Source of the DNA: Vibrio lentus
Lineage (GTDB): Bacteria > Pseudomonadota > Gammaproteobacteria > Enterobacterales > Vibrionaceae
NCBI RefSeq assembly: GCF_030409755.1
Contig: NZ_JAUFQE010000002.1
Span: 1,550,001-1,614,000, forward strand
DNA: 64,000 bases
Direction of reading: 5' to 3'
Shown: one piece after another, positions 40,801-47,968 of the stretch
Layout of the letters: each line of letters begins with the position of its first letter
Numbering within the stretch: the stretch's first letter is position 1
The notes under the pieces: model-generated
Databases searched by the model: none
What the model was told of the DNA's origin: nothing
The model's input: only the letters and a program-made list of their open reading frames with translations
Position numbers and translations under genes: made by a program

Positions 40801-40873
40801 CTATTTTTAGTTCATCTAAAAAGCGTACGACAACTGGATCGACATCAGCATTGAGTTGAAGTCTTGGTAACAT
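37838..40873 (-). CDS. ydiJ: FAD/4Fe-4S D-2-hydroxyglutarate dehydrogenase YdiJ
   Basis: 1,011 residues from the ATG at 40873 (AGGA upstream); alignable by eye with E. coli YdiJ (about 1,018) throughout. Order: FAD-binding domain (P-R-G-G-G-T-G-T-N-G, ~ residues 75-84), FAD-oxidase C-terminal domain, a C-N-G-N-G-L-C segment, a cluster motif C-L-A-C-K-A-C-A-S-Q-C-P, then a CCG-type domain (V-G-C-C-G-M-A-G-T-F-G-H-E). E. coli YdiJ is reported to oxidise D-2-hydroxyglutarate to 2-oxoglutarate. Substrate here is by homology. Confidence 0.94.
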   Translation of the reverse strand: MLPRLQLNADVDPVVVRFLDELKIAGFTGDIESQYSSRLAVATDNSVYQQLPQAVILPKTTNDVVLIGKVGAQSAYERVTFSPRGGGTGTNGQSLTKGVVVDMSRHMNNVLEINEKEGWVRVQSGVVKDQLNDSVRPYGYFFSPDLSTSNRATLGGMVNTDASGQGSLKYGKTSDHVLSLQAVFADGSCLESDLSHGLPAEGEFAHHALAVTEAVCRDKRAQILNKFPPLNRFLTGYDLKNAINEEDDSFDLTRVLCGAEGSLAFITEAKLNLTPIPKARTLVNVKYNTFDSALRNAPFMVEAKALSVETVDSRVLNLAKQDIVWHTVSDLLMDVPDKEMLGINMVEFAGQDEAEVEQQVQALTAQLESMVETEEAGVIGFQVCSDLASIGRIYNMRKKAVGLLGAAKGRAKPVAFAEDTCVPPENLADFISEFRVLLDSKELNYGMFGHVDAGVLHVRPALDLCDPMQEALMHEVSDEVVKLVAKYGGLMWGEHGKGFRSEYGPDFFGEELFTELRRVKAAFDPHNKMNPGKICTPLESDAELVKVTDTKRGFYDRQIDVQVRDSFKQAMECNGNGLCFNYDTSSPMCPSMKVTADRRHSPKGRAGLVREWLRQLTEQGVDILDLEQEALKDNTPVKTMVERVRNTMNKRHEYDFSHEVHEAMNGCLACKACASQCPIKVDVPSFRSRFLNIYYSRYQRPAKDYLVANIETMLPLMAKAPKVVNAALGQKWIQTATAKTVGYVDAPLMSVPTLKNRLASKELQLFDLQYLEGLSSEQKKQHVLIVQDPFTSFYDAEVVEDFVTLAQKLGKTPVLLPFKPNGKALHIKGFLSRFAREAKSTSDFLSMVADIGIPLVGVDPALVLCYRDEYVEILADKRGDFDVLTVHEWLMPSLGEFEARSASEEMWYLFAHCTEKTKMPNAEKEWGAIFKHFGAALTSVPVGCCGMAGTFGHEVDKLQMSKDIYGLSWKPRMKDLPKERCLVTGYSCRSQVKRFEGEKLAHPLQALAKIL

Positions 40874-41095
40874 TTGCTTCCTGCCCCTACTTCGCTGATC
40901 CAATCAGCATTGGGTTATCTGAGATTTTTAGTAATTTTCTTTGAATTTCGTCACTTTACTACTATTAAGATCATATAAAAAGATGATCAAATCAGAATCT
41001 GAATGCAAGAATGGAGAAATAGTCACTTTCGTCTTAATTCAGTCGCAATATACTGAATAACATTTTGTTTAAGACATCTCCATGAGCACATAACA

Positions 41096-41779
41096 ATGAA
41101 AAAAAACAAAACAGTCACAACTGAAGATATTCTTCTTAAGCTATGCCAATCAGTATCAAGCGTACTCACTTCAGCGACGGCTTCTCAGGTGTCCTATTCA
41201 GCTATGGTGCAAAAGATTAACAAGACCAGCCTTAAACCAGATTTTGGTTGCTTCGTTTTATTTGACGGCGGCTTTTCTGGTCTTGTTGTAATCAATTTTA
41301 CGTCTAAAGCGGCGTTAGAGATCTATACCAATTACATGCGTAACATGGGCATGCCAGAAGATGAGCTCGCAGTGCTTCACACGTCTGACGAAGTAGGCGA
41401 TGTTTTGGGCGAGTTAATGAACCAGTTGGTTGGTGATTTCACGAACAAAATTCGTAAAGAACTGCAAACTAACATCACGCAGAACCAACCGAAAATGCTG
41501 GCACTGAACAAGCAAGTGAACCTTTCCGTTGATACTAACCTCGATCGTCCACAAGCTCGTCGTGTGACTTTCTCGACTGCAAACAACAACATCTTCTATC
41601 TTGAGCTTGCAATGGATAAGACAGAATTCATCCAATTGGAAGAATTTGAAATCGCTGAAGACGAATGTCCAGATAGCATCTTAGAAGCGACTCAGAAAAA
41701 AATGCAAGAAGCGAACAAACCAGCACAAAGCTCAGGTAACGATGCAGCAGCAGATCTACTCGATGAACTTGGGATCTAG
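41096..41779 (+). CDS. DUF3334 family protein, CheX/CheC-like
   Basis: 227 residues. The middle carries D-E-V-G-D-V-L-G-E-L-M-N-Q-L-V-G, which resembles the E-x-x-N phosphatase helix of CheX/CheC chemotaxis proteins, but the pairing of acid and Asn is not proven here. The C-terminal tail is acidic and Ala-rich and ends D-L-L-D-E-L-G-I. The tail resembles a flexible docking peptide. No signal or membrane segment. Not in a chemotaxis cluster; divergent from ydiJ and ends at its own terminator. Confidence 0.8.
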   Translation: MKKNKTVTTEDILLKLCQSVSSVLTSATASQVSYSAMVQKINKTSLKPDFGCFVLFDGGFSGLVVINFTSKAALEIYTNYMRNMGMPEDELAVLHTSDEVGDVLGELMNQLVGDFTNKIRKELQTNITQNQPKMLALNKQVNLSVDTNLDRPQARRVTFSTANNNIFYLELAMDKTEFIQLEEFEIAEDECPDSILEATQKKMQEANKPAQSSGNDAAADLLDELGI

Positions 41780-41817
41780 TTTGCTAAAGCTCTAGCCATA
41801 ATGACAAATTGTGTCAC

Positions 41818-41850
41818 TAACGCCATCAATGCTCTTGATGGCGTTTTTTA
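41818..41850 (+). terminator. Terminator of the DUF3334 gene
   Basis: AACGCCATCAA pairs with TTGATGGCGTT around a short loop and is followed by TTTTTT. Confidence 0.88.
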
Positions 41851-41987
41851 TTGCCCCTCAACATTGCCTTCCGCACTCCCATCAGAAACCTTTTAATGCT
41901 ATCCAAACGAGTTTGGGCTTTCTGTTATCTGACAAAACATGTAAAATGTCGGACTTTTCAAAATTTGCGGTAATGATTAAGTAGTCG

Positions 41988-42677
41988 ATGGATAAGAAAA
42001 AAGCCCTAAAGAAAATAGCCAAGTGTCTTGAGCTTGGAAATTCAGCGAACGTCAACGAAGCGGCCAATGCAATAAAGATGGCGCATAACTTGATGCTGAA
42101 ATATGGTCTCGAGAAAGACGATATTGAATTTATCAAAATGGGGAAAACTCAATCCAGTCACCTGTTGCCGGCAAACATCAGCTCTACTCTGTTGCGCGTT
42201 ATTCGTGGTATCAACACTAAGTTTGGCGTAGAAGCCGTGTTACTGAACCACAAAGGCCTTAAGCGTGTGGAATTCATTGGCGAAGCTGACCGCGCGATCT
42301 TCGCAGCCTTCGCTTTCGACATCATTTATCGTGAATTGAACGAGCATACTGGCCAATTCAGAAACAGCTTTGCAGGATCAGGGACAGGTTCACTCGAAGT
42401 CACTCGTCGCGTAAATTCTTACGTTTCTGGTTGGGTAGAAGGTGCGCTTGAAAAGTTGCCAACCATTACCCCAGACGACGAATCAAACAACAAAATCAAT
42501 AACTATATTGATAAAGAATTTGAAAATATTGACCGTGAAACCTTCAAACAACAACTAAGAGAAGCGATGAAAAACCTCACCGCAGACTACGAAGTTGGTT
42601 TGAAGAAAGGTCGCAAGTTGTCTGTTAATCGTCCAGTTGGCGGTGCCCAAGCAGTTAAAAAGATAACTAAATCATAG
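41988..42677 (+). CDS. DUF2786 domain protein
   Basis: 229 residues. The N-terminal 40 residues (K-K-A-L-K-K-I-A-K-C-L-E-L then E-A-A-N-A-I-K-M-A-H-N-L-M) are the DUF2786 helical domain; the rest, with G-W-V-E-G-A and many charged helices, matches the companion C-terminal region of this family. DUF2786 proteins occur widely in phages and bacteria and are of unknown function. Single gene; no mobile-element marks are seen nearby. Confidence 0.85.
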   Translation: MDKKKALKKIAKCLELGNSANVNEAANAIKMAHNLMLKYGLEKDDIEFIKMGKTQSSHLLPANISSTLLRVIRGINTKFGVEAVLLNHKGLKRVEFIGEADRAIFAAFAFDIIYRELNEHTGQFRNSFAGSGTGSLEVTRRVNSYVSGWVEGALEKLPTITPDDESNNKINNYIDKEFENIDRETFKQQLREAMKNLTADYEVGLKKGRKLSVNRPVGGAQAVKKITKS

Positions 42678-42791
42678 TGCCACTTTACATTGCTTCAGCG
42701 TATTGATAAAAACCATCATTAAGACTTACAGGACTAATTGTTGTCATTCGTTACTTATATGTTTGACAGAAGTACATGATGGAGAAATACG

Positions 42792-43460
42792 TTGAAAAAA
42801 ATCACACTAGCCCTAGCGCTTACTGTCGCTTTAACGGGTTGTCAGGCAACTCAACGCCAAAACGCTACAACTGGCGAATCTGAGACTAACTCTGCAACTC
42901 AAGGCGCTCTAATTGGTGCAATCGCTGGTGCCGTTGCTGGTGCTGCTACTGGTGACAACTCTAAAGATCGTGGTAAACGCGCACTAATTGGTGCGGCAGG
43001 TGGTGCAGCTGTTGGCGGTGGTATTGGTTACTACTTTGACCGACAAGAAGCAGCACTTCGCGAAGAGCTAATGAACTCTGGCGTTCAAGTAGAGCGTGTT
43101 GGTGAGAACCAGCTTCTACTTCGTTTAGAAAACGGCATTGGCTTCGAATCAAGTTCTTACGCTTTAGAATCAAGCATTCACAACACACTTCGCGGTGTTG
43201 CTCGTATCTTAGTTGAATACCCAGACACGAGCCTAGTGATCGAAGGTCACACTGACAGCACTGGCAGCGAATCATCGAACCAAATCCTTTCTGAGCGTCG
43301 CGCTGAATCTGTTCGTGCATTCTTGATTTCTCAAGATGTCGCTGCAGGCCGTGCCATTGCTCGTGGTAACGGTGAGCGCTACCCTCTATGTGACAACAAC
43401 ACGTCTCAAGGTCGTGCTTGTAACCGTCGTGTAGAAATTCAAATCTTGCCGCTTAAGTAG
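42792..43460 (+). CDS. OmpA-family outer-membrane lipoprotein (YiaD-like)
   Basis: 222 residues, TTG start with GGAG 7 nt upstream. Lipobox L-T-G-C puts the lipidated cysteine at 17. Residues ~38-85 form a double glycine-zipper (A-I-A-G-A-V-A-G-A, G-G-A-A-V-G-G-G) that could insert in or span the membrane. Residues ~105-222 are an OmpA peptidoglycan-binding domain with I-E-G-H-T-D and L-S-E-R-R-A-E-S-V-R. Probably ties outer membrane to peptidoglycan. Confidence 0.92.
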   Translation: MKKITLALALTVALTGCQATQRQNATTGESETNSATQGALIGAIAGAVAGAATGDNSKDRGKRALIGAAGGAAVGGGIGYYFDRQEAALREELMNSGVQVERVGENQLLLRLENGIGFESSSYALESSIHNTLRGVARILVEYPDTSLVIEGHTDSTGSESSNQILSERRAESVRAFLISQDVAAGRAIARGNGERYPLCDNNTSQGRACNRRVEIQILPLK

Positions 43461-43467
43461 CACGATT

Positions 43468-43600
43468 AAAGCCCAGTTACCTTTATCTATTGAATTAACC
43501 ACTATATAGTTGCTTGTCAATCGTATGGCTTATTTTAAGCGTTACGACTTAACACTCAGCCACATAGCGTATTCATACTGATACATCGGCACTGGGCTTT
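43468..43600 (+). ncRNA. Possible 3' UTR-derived small RNA or long terminator hairpin
   Basis: AAAGCCCAGT at 43468 is exactly complementary to ACTGGGCTTT at 43591, which is followed by TTTT. The 113 nt between them are non-coding. This could be a terminator with a very large loop, or a processed 3' UTR RNA closed by its ends. The next gene starts 17 bp later. Confidence 0.3.
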
Positions 43601-43617
43601 TTTACGAGACTTATCTT

Positions 43618-44712
43618 TTGCTTATCTTATCCAACTTCTGGTCATCGTCACTTATTAGAACTCTATTTCTAGCCCTAGTCTTTTCCACGATACAATTGTT
43701 CGCCCCACATTTCGTTCATGCGGAAAGCAGCACTGAACTCTCATTATCTCCACAACCTCAAGAGCTACAACCTCAAGACTCAACCTCTCAGTATCGATTA
43801 GCCCAATCGTATGAGCTGGGTACTGGCATGCCTAAAAACACCGATGACGCATTCTATTGGTATTCGCAATCAGCGGACAGTGGCAATGCAGATGCGCAGT
43901 TTAGACTGGGCGAATGGTACATGGCAGGTACAAAAGTCGAGCAAGATAATAAACTCGCCTTAGAATGGTTCATCAAAGCGGCACTGAAAGGTAACAAGCA
44001 AGCGCCTCTAGAAGTAGCCAAGATCTATGAATCCTCACTTGATAAAGAACTATTGCAACCGTTAGATGCAGCGCAGCTATGGTATGAAGCAGCTTTAAAA
44101 AACAATCCTAATGCAGAAGATGGCTACAATCGCATTCTGGAAGCACAGTTCAACCAACAGCGTGCCAAGCAAATCTCTTCGATTGAGCAGCTCAATGACA
44201 ACGTCAGTGCAGAAGCCAATACAAATCAAGCAAGTACCTTCCCTTCGGCACTAACTTCTAGAGACCAAGCAACACGTTCTAATCTAACAAGCTCTGACTA
44301 TATGATTGGCGTAGTGCTTGCCGTTTTGATTGCAATAGTGAGTATCAGCGCGACTCTGGTTATCTCGCGAAAGCGACAAGGCCTGAAGTCTGGTGAGTTA
44401 AATCAGCAGCAACAGACACTGGAAGCACAGCTTAGTGCGAAAGACTTCACCATTAAGCAGCAAAAGCGTCAGCTTCAAACAATCTACAACGAATTGAAGA
44501 AGCAGAAAAACAACAAAGGTATGAATGCTTTGCAAGTGGCCTGTGCTCTCTTTGGCTACACACCTAAATCTATTCCTGACCAAAAAAGCATTAAGATTCG
44601 ATACAAACAACTCTCTAAAATCTATCACCCTGATGGTCATGGATGTAACGAAGAAATGAAACGTTTGAACAATGCGCTAAAAACCATTTTACAAAATGTT
44701 ACAAAACCGTAA
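43618..44712 (+). CDS. Sel1-repeat / transmembrane / J-domain protein
   Basis: 364 residues from a TTG at 43618. A signal peptide or anchor (~10-36, ending H-A-E), three Sel1-like repeats (~56-165), a low-complexity stretch, one transmembrane helix (229-250), a Gln-rich coiled coil (~258-300), and a C-terminal J-like domain (302-364) with H-P-D at 337-339. With two hydrophobic segments, the Sel1 part is probably periplasmic and the J-domain cytosolic, where it could recruit DnaK. Partner unknown. The start is weakly supported; only a poor ribosome site is seen. Confidence 0.8.
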   Translation: MLILSNFWSSSLIRTLFLALVFSTIQLFAPHFVHAESSTELSLSPQPQELQPQDSTSQYRLAQSYELGTGMPKNTDDAFYWYSQSADSGNADAQFRLGEWYMAGTKVEQDNKLALEWFIKAALKGNKQAPLEVAKIYESSLDKELLQPLDAAQLWYEAALKNNPNAEDGYNRILEAQFNQQRAKQISSIEQLNDNVSAEANTNQASTFPSALTSRDQATRSNLTSSDYMIGVVLAVLIAIVSISATLVISRKRQGLKSGELNQQQQTLEAQLSAKDFTIKQQKRQLQTIYNELKKQKNNKGMNALQVACALFGYTPKSIPDQKSIKIRYKQLSKIYHPDGHGCNEEMKRLNNALKTILQNVTKP

Positions 44713-44877
44713 ACAACTACACATATTCATTTTCCAAGATCGCAAAGATACCGATTTTATTAGTGTTGCAATCGATCCCCCTCTCAAAAACGGGTAACAA
44801 ACTATTAACTAATGGGTCTTACTTGTGTCATAATTTGCGCCGAAAATACACCTGACTTAAACAGGTGAGGAGAAAAT

Positions 44878-45066
44878 ATGTTCACAATAGAAGGCGTTTG
44901 TGATTGGTGCAAAAAGCCAAGCCTAGTAAAAAAGCACGACTACCTAGATGGTAAGTGTCACCATGCATGTAAAGAGTGCAATGATATTGCAACCATTGAT
45001 GTTCGCCAGTTCAATATTGGTGAAATGGAAATGAGAACAAAACTCTCCCAAGCGACACTGAGATAA
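44878..45066 (+). CDS. Small zinc-ribbon-like protein, 62 aa
   Basis: Carries C-D-W-C near residue 8 and C-H-H-A-C-K-E-C near residue 28, enough cysteines and histidines for one zinc site. GAGGAG lies upstream of the ATG, and a terminator closes the unit, so it is a real single gene. Function unknown; the fold suggests nucleic-acid or protein binding. Confidence 0.8.
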   Translation: MFTIEGVCDWCKKPSLVKKHDYLDGKCHHACKECNDIATIDVRQFNIGEMEMRTKLSQATLR

Positions 45067-45087
45067 GTAACACCGTTGAAATATAAG

Positions 45088-45110
45088 AAAGCGCCTAAGG
45101 CGCTTTTTTT
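45088..45110 (+). terminator. Terminator of the small zinc-ribbon gene
   Basis: AAAGCGCC-TAA-GGCGC stem with a run of seven T. Confidence 0.88.
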
Positions 45111-45121
45111 GTATCTGGGGT

Positions 45122-45210
45122 TTATCTTCTTATCTTCTTGTCTTCTTATCTTCTTATCTTCTTATCTTCTTATCTTCTTATCTTCTTATCTTCTTATCTT
45201 CTTATCTTCT
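45122..45210 (+). repeat. Octanucleotide microsatellite (TTATCTTC)11, one variant unit
   Basis: About eleven copies of the same unit found at 15672-15738, one with A-to-G change. It directly adjoins a perfect inverted repeat. Confidence 0.97.
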
Positions 45211-45263
45211 ATACAGGTGTATACAGTGCTTTTCTGCAAAAACCACTGTATACACCTGTATAG
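45209..45263. repeat. Perfect 20-bp inverted repeat upstream of sulA
   Basis: Left arm CTATACAGGTGTATACAGTG (45209-45228) and its exact complement (45244-45263) around a 15-nt loop. No T run follows, so it is not a standard terminator. The right arm shares ACTGTATACAC with the LexA box at 45423, so it may be a degenerate or alternative SOS-type site. Confidence 0.85.
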
Positions 45264-45422
45264 AAATCACATTTTTTCAATTTATGAGACAAAATAGAAA
45301 AACCAGTCGAATTTAATTTTCAAATAAATATCAACAACTTAAGCTGAAACCTCTTACTTGCCCGCAATAAAACGACCAATAATCCCGCAAAAACCGCTTG
45401 ATCTTATAAGCAACAAAAACTA

Positions 45423-45438
45423 CTGTATACACATACAG
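45423..45438. promoter_or_regulatory. LexA operator (SOS box) of sulA
   Basis: CTGTATACACATACAG matches the gammaproteobacterial CTGT-N8-ACAG consensus with the typical AT-rich core, 22 bp before the sulA ATG. Confidence 0.92.
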
Positions 45439-45459
45439 CATGTATATAAGGACAGCAAA

Positions 45460-45867
45460 ATGATTCAAGCACACGTTAAAGCCCAACACTCTAGCCCGCT
45501 AGTTCACTGCGCATTTACATCAGTTTCTCGTAAAAGCAAAAACTCAAACGAGGAAGCGTTGTTCGCAAGAATGGCGTTGCTGTCCAATCAACATCAATGG
45601 CTGCTGTTTACTGCTCAAACGCCAAGACCATCCGCTAAGCAGCTTAAGCAACACAATGTTTGCTGCGAGCGCGTTATCCATATGAAAGCGTCGAACCAAA
45701 TGAATGAAGTAGAGACAGTCGAGAAAGCAATACGCTCAGGAAACGCGAGCGCAATCGTTGCGAGTACGTCGATCGACTCATTCAGCCAACAATACCTGAG
45801 AACGTTAGGCCAACGCTTTCAATGCGAAGTGTTCTTCATCGATGAAACTTCAGAGCGTATTCATTAA
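45460..45867 (+). CDS. sulA: SOS cell-division inhibitor SulA-like protein
   Basis: 135 residues from the ATG at 45460, which has AAGGA 8 nt upstream; an upstream in-frame TTG (45358) is rejected because it would translate the SOS box. The core W-L-L-F-T-A-Q-T-P-R-P-S to V-E-K-A-I-R-S-G-N-A-S-A-I-V resembles the FtsZ-binding domain of SulA, which stops Z-ring assembly during the SOS response. The E. coli protein is longer (169) mainly at both ends. LexA control and the fold together make the call fairly safe. Confidence 0.86.
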   Translation: MIQAHVKAQHSSPLVHCAFTSVSRKSKNSNEEALFARMALLSNQHQWLLFTAQTPRPSAKQLKQHNVCCERVIHMKASNQMNEVETVEKAIRSGNASAIVASTSIDSFSQQYLRTLGQRFQCEVFFIDETSERIH

Positions 45868-45976
45868 GCCAACCTCGCTTAACAATTTAGCTCACAAACG
45901 TAGCTTAATCTTTTAGCTAACAAACTTAAGTTAACTTAACAGCATAGCTCCAAAACACAGCCCAACAGACTGCCTT

Positions 45977-46030
45977 CCCCTGCCCTACAATTCGCCAATT
46001 TTCTAGCGAATAGTTAGGCGGGGGTTTTTA
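45977..46030 (+). terminator. Large hairpin terminator after sulA
   Basis: A long imperfect stem (CCCC..GCC..ATTCGC with GCGAAT..GGC..GGGG) followed by TTTTTA. Upstream, 45885-45960 carries imperfect repeats of TTAGCTcACAAAC. Confidence 0.7.
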
Positions 46031-46045
46031 TTTGATCAATAGATT

Positions 46046-46061
46046 TAGCAATCGTTTGCTT
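46046..46061. promoter_or_regulatory. PurR operator and promoter of purC
   Basis: TAGCAATCGTTTGCTT is close to the PurR consensus ACGCAAACGTTTGCGT. A TATAAT -10 box lies at 46090-46095, so the operator overlaps or abuts the -35 region. Purines should repress purC. Confidence 0.8.
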
Positions 46062-46161
46062 TTTATCTGGAAGCAAATAGTAGATTGGGTATAATGCCCG
46101 TCTAATCATGTGCACACCGCACTTCTCTGTATGACGTTTGATAAAAGATAGGAATGTCTAA

Positions 46162-47265
46162 ATGAGCCTTGCTGATCAAGTTCTTGCCGTAAATGATGAC
46201 CTACCAATCCGTACTGATAAACCTGTCCACAGCGGCAAGGTTCGTTCGGTCTACTGGTTAACTGAAGAAGATAGCCAACGACTAATCAAAGAGAAAGGCT
46301 ATAATGTAGCACCCGATGCGCCTTTAGCCATCATGGTGATCAGTGACCGTATCTCTGCGTTTGATTGTATTTGGCGTGGTGAAGGTAATCTTAAAGGTGT
46401 TCCAGGTAAGGGAGCGGCTCTGAATGCTATCTCTAACCACTGGTTCAAATTGTTTAAAGACAACGGCCTTGCTGACAGTCACATTCTTGATATCCCTCAC
46501 CCATTCGTATGGATTGTACAAAAAGCTCGCCCAGTCATGATCGAAGCGATTTGTCGTCAATACATCACGGGTTCTATGTGGCGTGCATACGCGAACGGCG
46601 AACGTGAATTCTGTGGTATCGAGATGCCTGAAGGCCTTGAGAAAGACAAGAAGTTGCCTGAGCTACTGATCACGCCTTCTACAAAAGGGATTTTGAAAGG
46701 AATTCCTGGTGTACCAGAAGCTGACGATGTGAACATCACTCGCAACAACATCGAAGACAATTTCGCAGCGTTCAACTTTACTCAAGCAAGTGACATTGCG
46801 CATTACGAGAAACTTCTAAAAGAAGGCTTCAACGTAATTAGCCAAGCGCTAGCAAAAGTCGATCAAACCTTTGTCGATACGAAATTTGAGTTTGGTTACG
46901 TCAACGATGCTCAAGGTAAAGAAAAGCTTATCTACATGGATGAAGTGGGTACGCCAGATTCATCTCGTATTTGGGATACTCAAGAGTACAACAAGGGCAA
47001 CATCGTCGAGAATTCTAAAGAAGGATTCCGCCAGTTCTTACTTAACTACTTCCCTGACGCGGATATTCTTTTGAACAAAGAACGTATGCCAGAACGTGAA
47101 GCATTAGCTCGTGACAATGAACTTCCTTTGGATGCATTGATGTCTCTGTCTCGTACTTACCTTGATATCGCAGCGAAAATCACCGGTGGCGAGATTGTAT
47201 TAAGCGACAATCCGAAGCAAGAAATCATTGATGTGCTTCGTGCCGATTACGGACTAATTGATTAG
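46162..47265 (+). CDS. purC: Phosphoribosylaminoimidazole-succinocarboxamide (SAICAR) synthase
   Basis: ATP-dependent joining of aspartate to CAIR in purine synthesis. 367 residues, the long Vibrio/eukaryote-like version rather than the 237-residue E. coli type. Conserved [23 protein letters not shown] and the [10 protein letters not shown] block are present. Preceded by a PurR site. A 16-bp palindrome (GATTAGTCGACTAATC, 47260-47275) spans the stop codon. Confidence 0.95.
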   Translation: MSLADQVLAVNDDLPIRTDKPVHSGKVRSVYWLTEEDSQRLIKEKGYNVAPDAPLAIMVISDRISAFDCIWRGEGNLKGVPGKGAALNAISNHWFKLFKDNGLADSHILDIPHPFVWIVQKARPVMIEAICRQYITGSMWRAYANGEREFCGIEMPEGLEKDKKLPELLITPSTKGILKGIPGVPEADDVNITRNNIEDNFAAFNFTQASDIAHYEKLLKEGFNVISQALAKVDQTFVDTKFEFGYVNDAQGKEKLIYMDEVGTPDSSRIWDTQEYNKGNIVENSKEGFRQFLLNYFPDADILLNKERMPEREALARDNELPLDALMSLSRTYLDIAAKITGGEIVLSDNPKQEIIDVLRADYGLID

Positions 47266-47326
47266 TCGACTAATCACATGCTAGAAAGCTAATAAGCTAG
47301 CTAGTAAGCACAAATTTTAGATACTA

Positions 47327-47355
47327 AAAGGGCCTCAATATTGAGGCCCTTTTTA
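47327..47355. terminator. Bidirectional terminator after purC
   Basis: AAAAGGGCCTCAATATTGAGGCCCTTTTT, a near-perfect palindrome with T and A runs on opposite sides, between two convergent genes. Confidence 0.88.
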
Positions 47356-47387
47356 CAATGTATATTTCATCAAAGCTTAGTTAGTGA

Positions 47388-47765
47388 TCAAAGCTTGATA
47401 GTGAACTCTTCACCAGAGTTATCTGCAATCACCAAATGACTACGCGATTCAATATAATCAATCTGCTCGTCTTCAAGCGAATATGGCATGACAACCTTGA
47501 GCTCATTGATCCCTTCTAGCTTGGCAAGCTTGAGCAAGGTAACAATGTTCGACTCATCACTTTTACGCGTCGACATTGATTTCAATGCCATTTGCCATAA
47601 GCGATCTTCCGGGCTGGCGAGCTCTTTAATGCTATCTCTCCAGACAGTACTGAATACTGGCGCGATAGTGGTGAGAGCTTCCAGAAAAGTCCATTTTTTA
47701 CTGCATGAGGCGCCAAGAAATGTTGTGTAATCGAACTCTACACGCGTCTCTTCCTGTTTATCCAT
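47388..47765 (-). CDS. Hypothetical protein, 125 aa
   Basis: Start at 47765 chosen for the GGGGGA ribosome site; an ATG 15 bp upstream is weaker. Unknown family. It begins with an acidic stretch and ends D-N-S-G-E-E-F-T-I-K-L. A central helix-rich segment (W-R-D-S-I-K-E-L, L-W-Q-M-A-L-K-S-M) and a C-terminal beta segment are suggested. No signal or membrane segment. Lone gene. Confidence 0.7.
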   Translation of the reverse strand: MDKQEETRVEFDYTTFLGASCSKKWTFLEALTTIAPVFSTVWRDSIKELASPEDRLWQMALKSMSTRKSDESNIVTLLKLAKLEGINELKVVMPYSLEDEQIDYIESRSHLVIADNSGEEFTIKL

Positions 47766-47968
47766 GATGTCCCCCGACACTTTGGCAACACAATATACTC
47801 AATATCTATCAACTCTTTCTTTATAGCAATAGGATATAGAAGAATGGTCTTTTATGACCTTTTGATTGGTTAAAAAGGCATATAAAAATCAAACTTGTAA
47901 CATAAAAAACACTGAAAAATCATATATGCACCTATTTGATTAATATTTTAGAGATAAAACTTATCCAT

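Noticed and set aside
45358..45459. Upstream TTG extension of the sulA reading frame
   Set aside because: It would place the LexA operator and leader inside the coding region; the ATG at 45460 has a good ribosome site.
47260..47275. 16-bp palindrome at the purC stop codon as a regulator site
   Set aside because: Position at the stop codon and short length make chance or a weak hairpin more likely than an operator.
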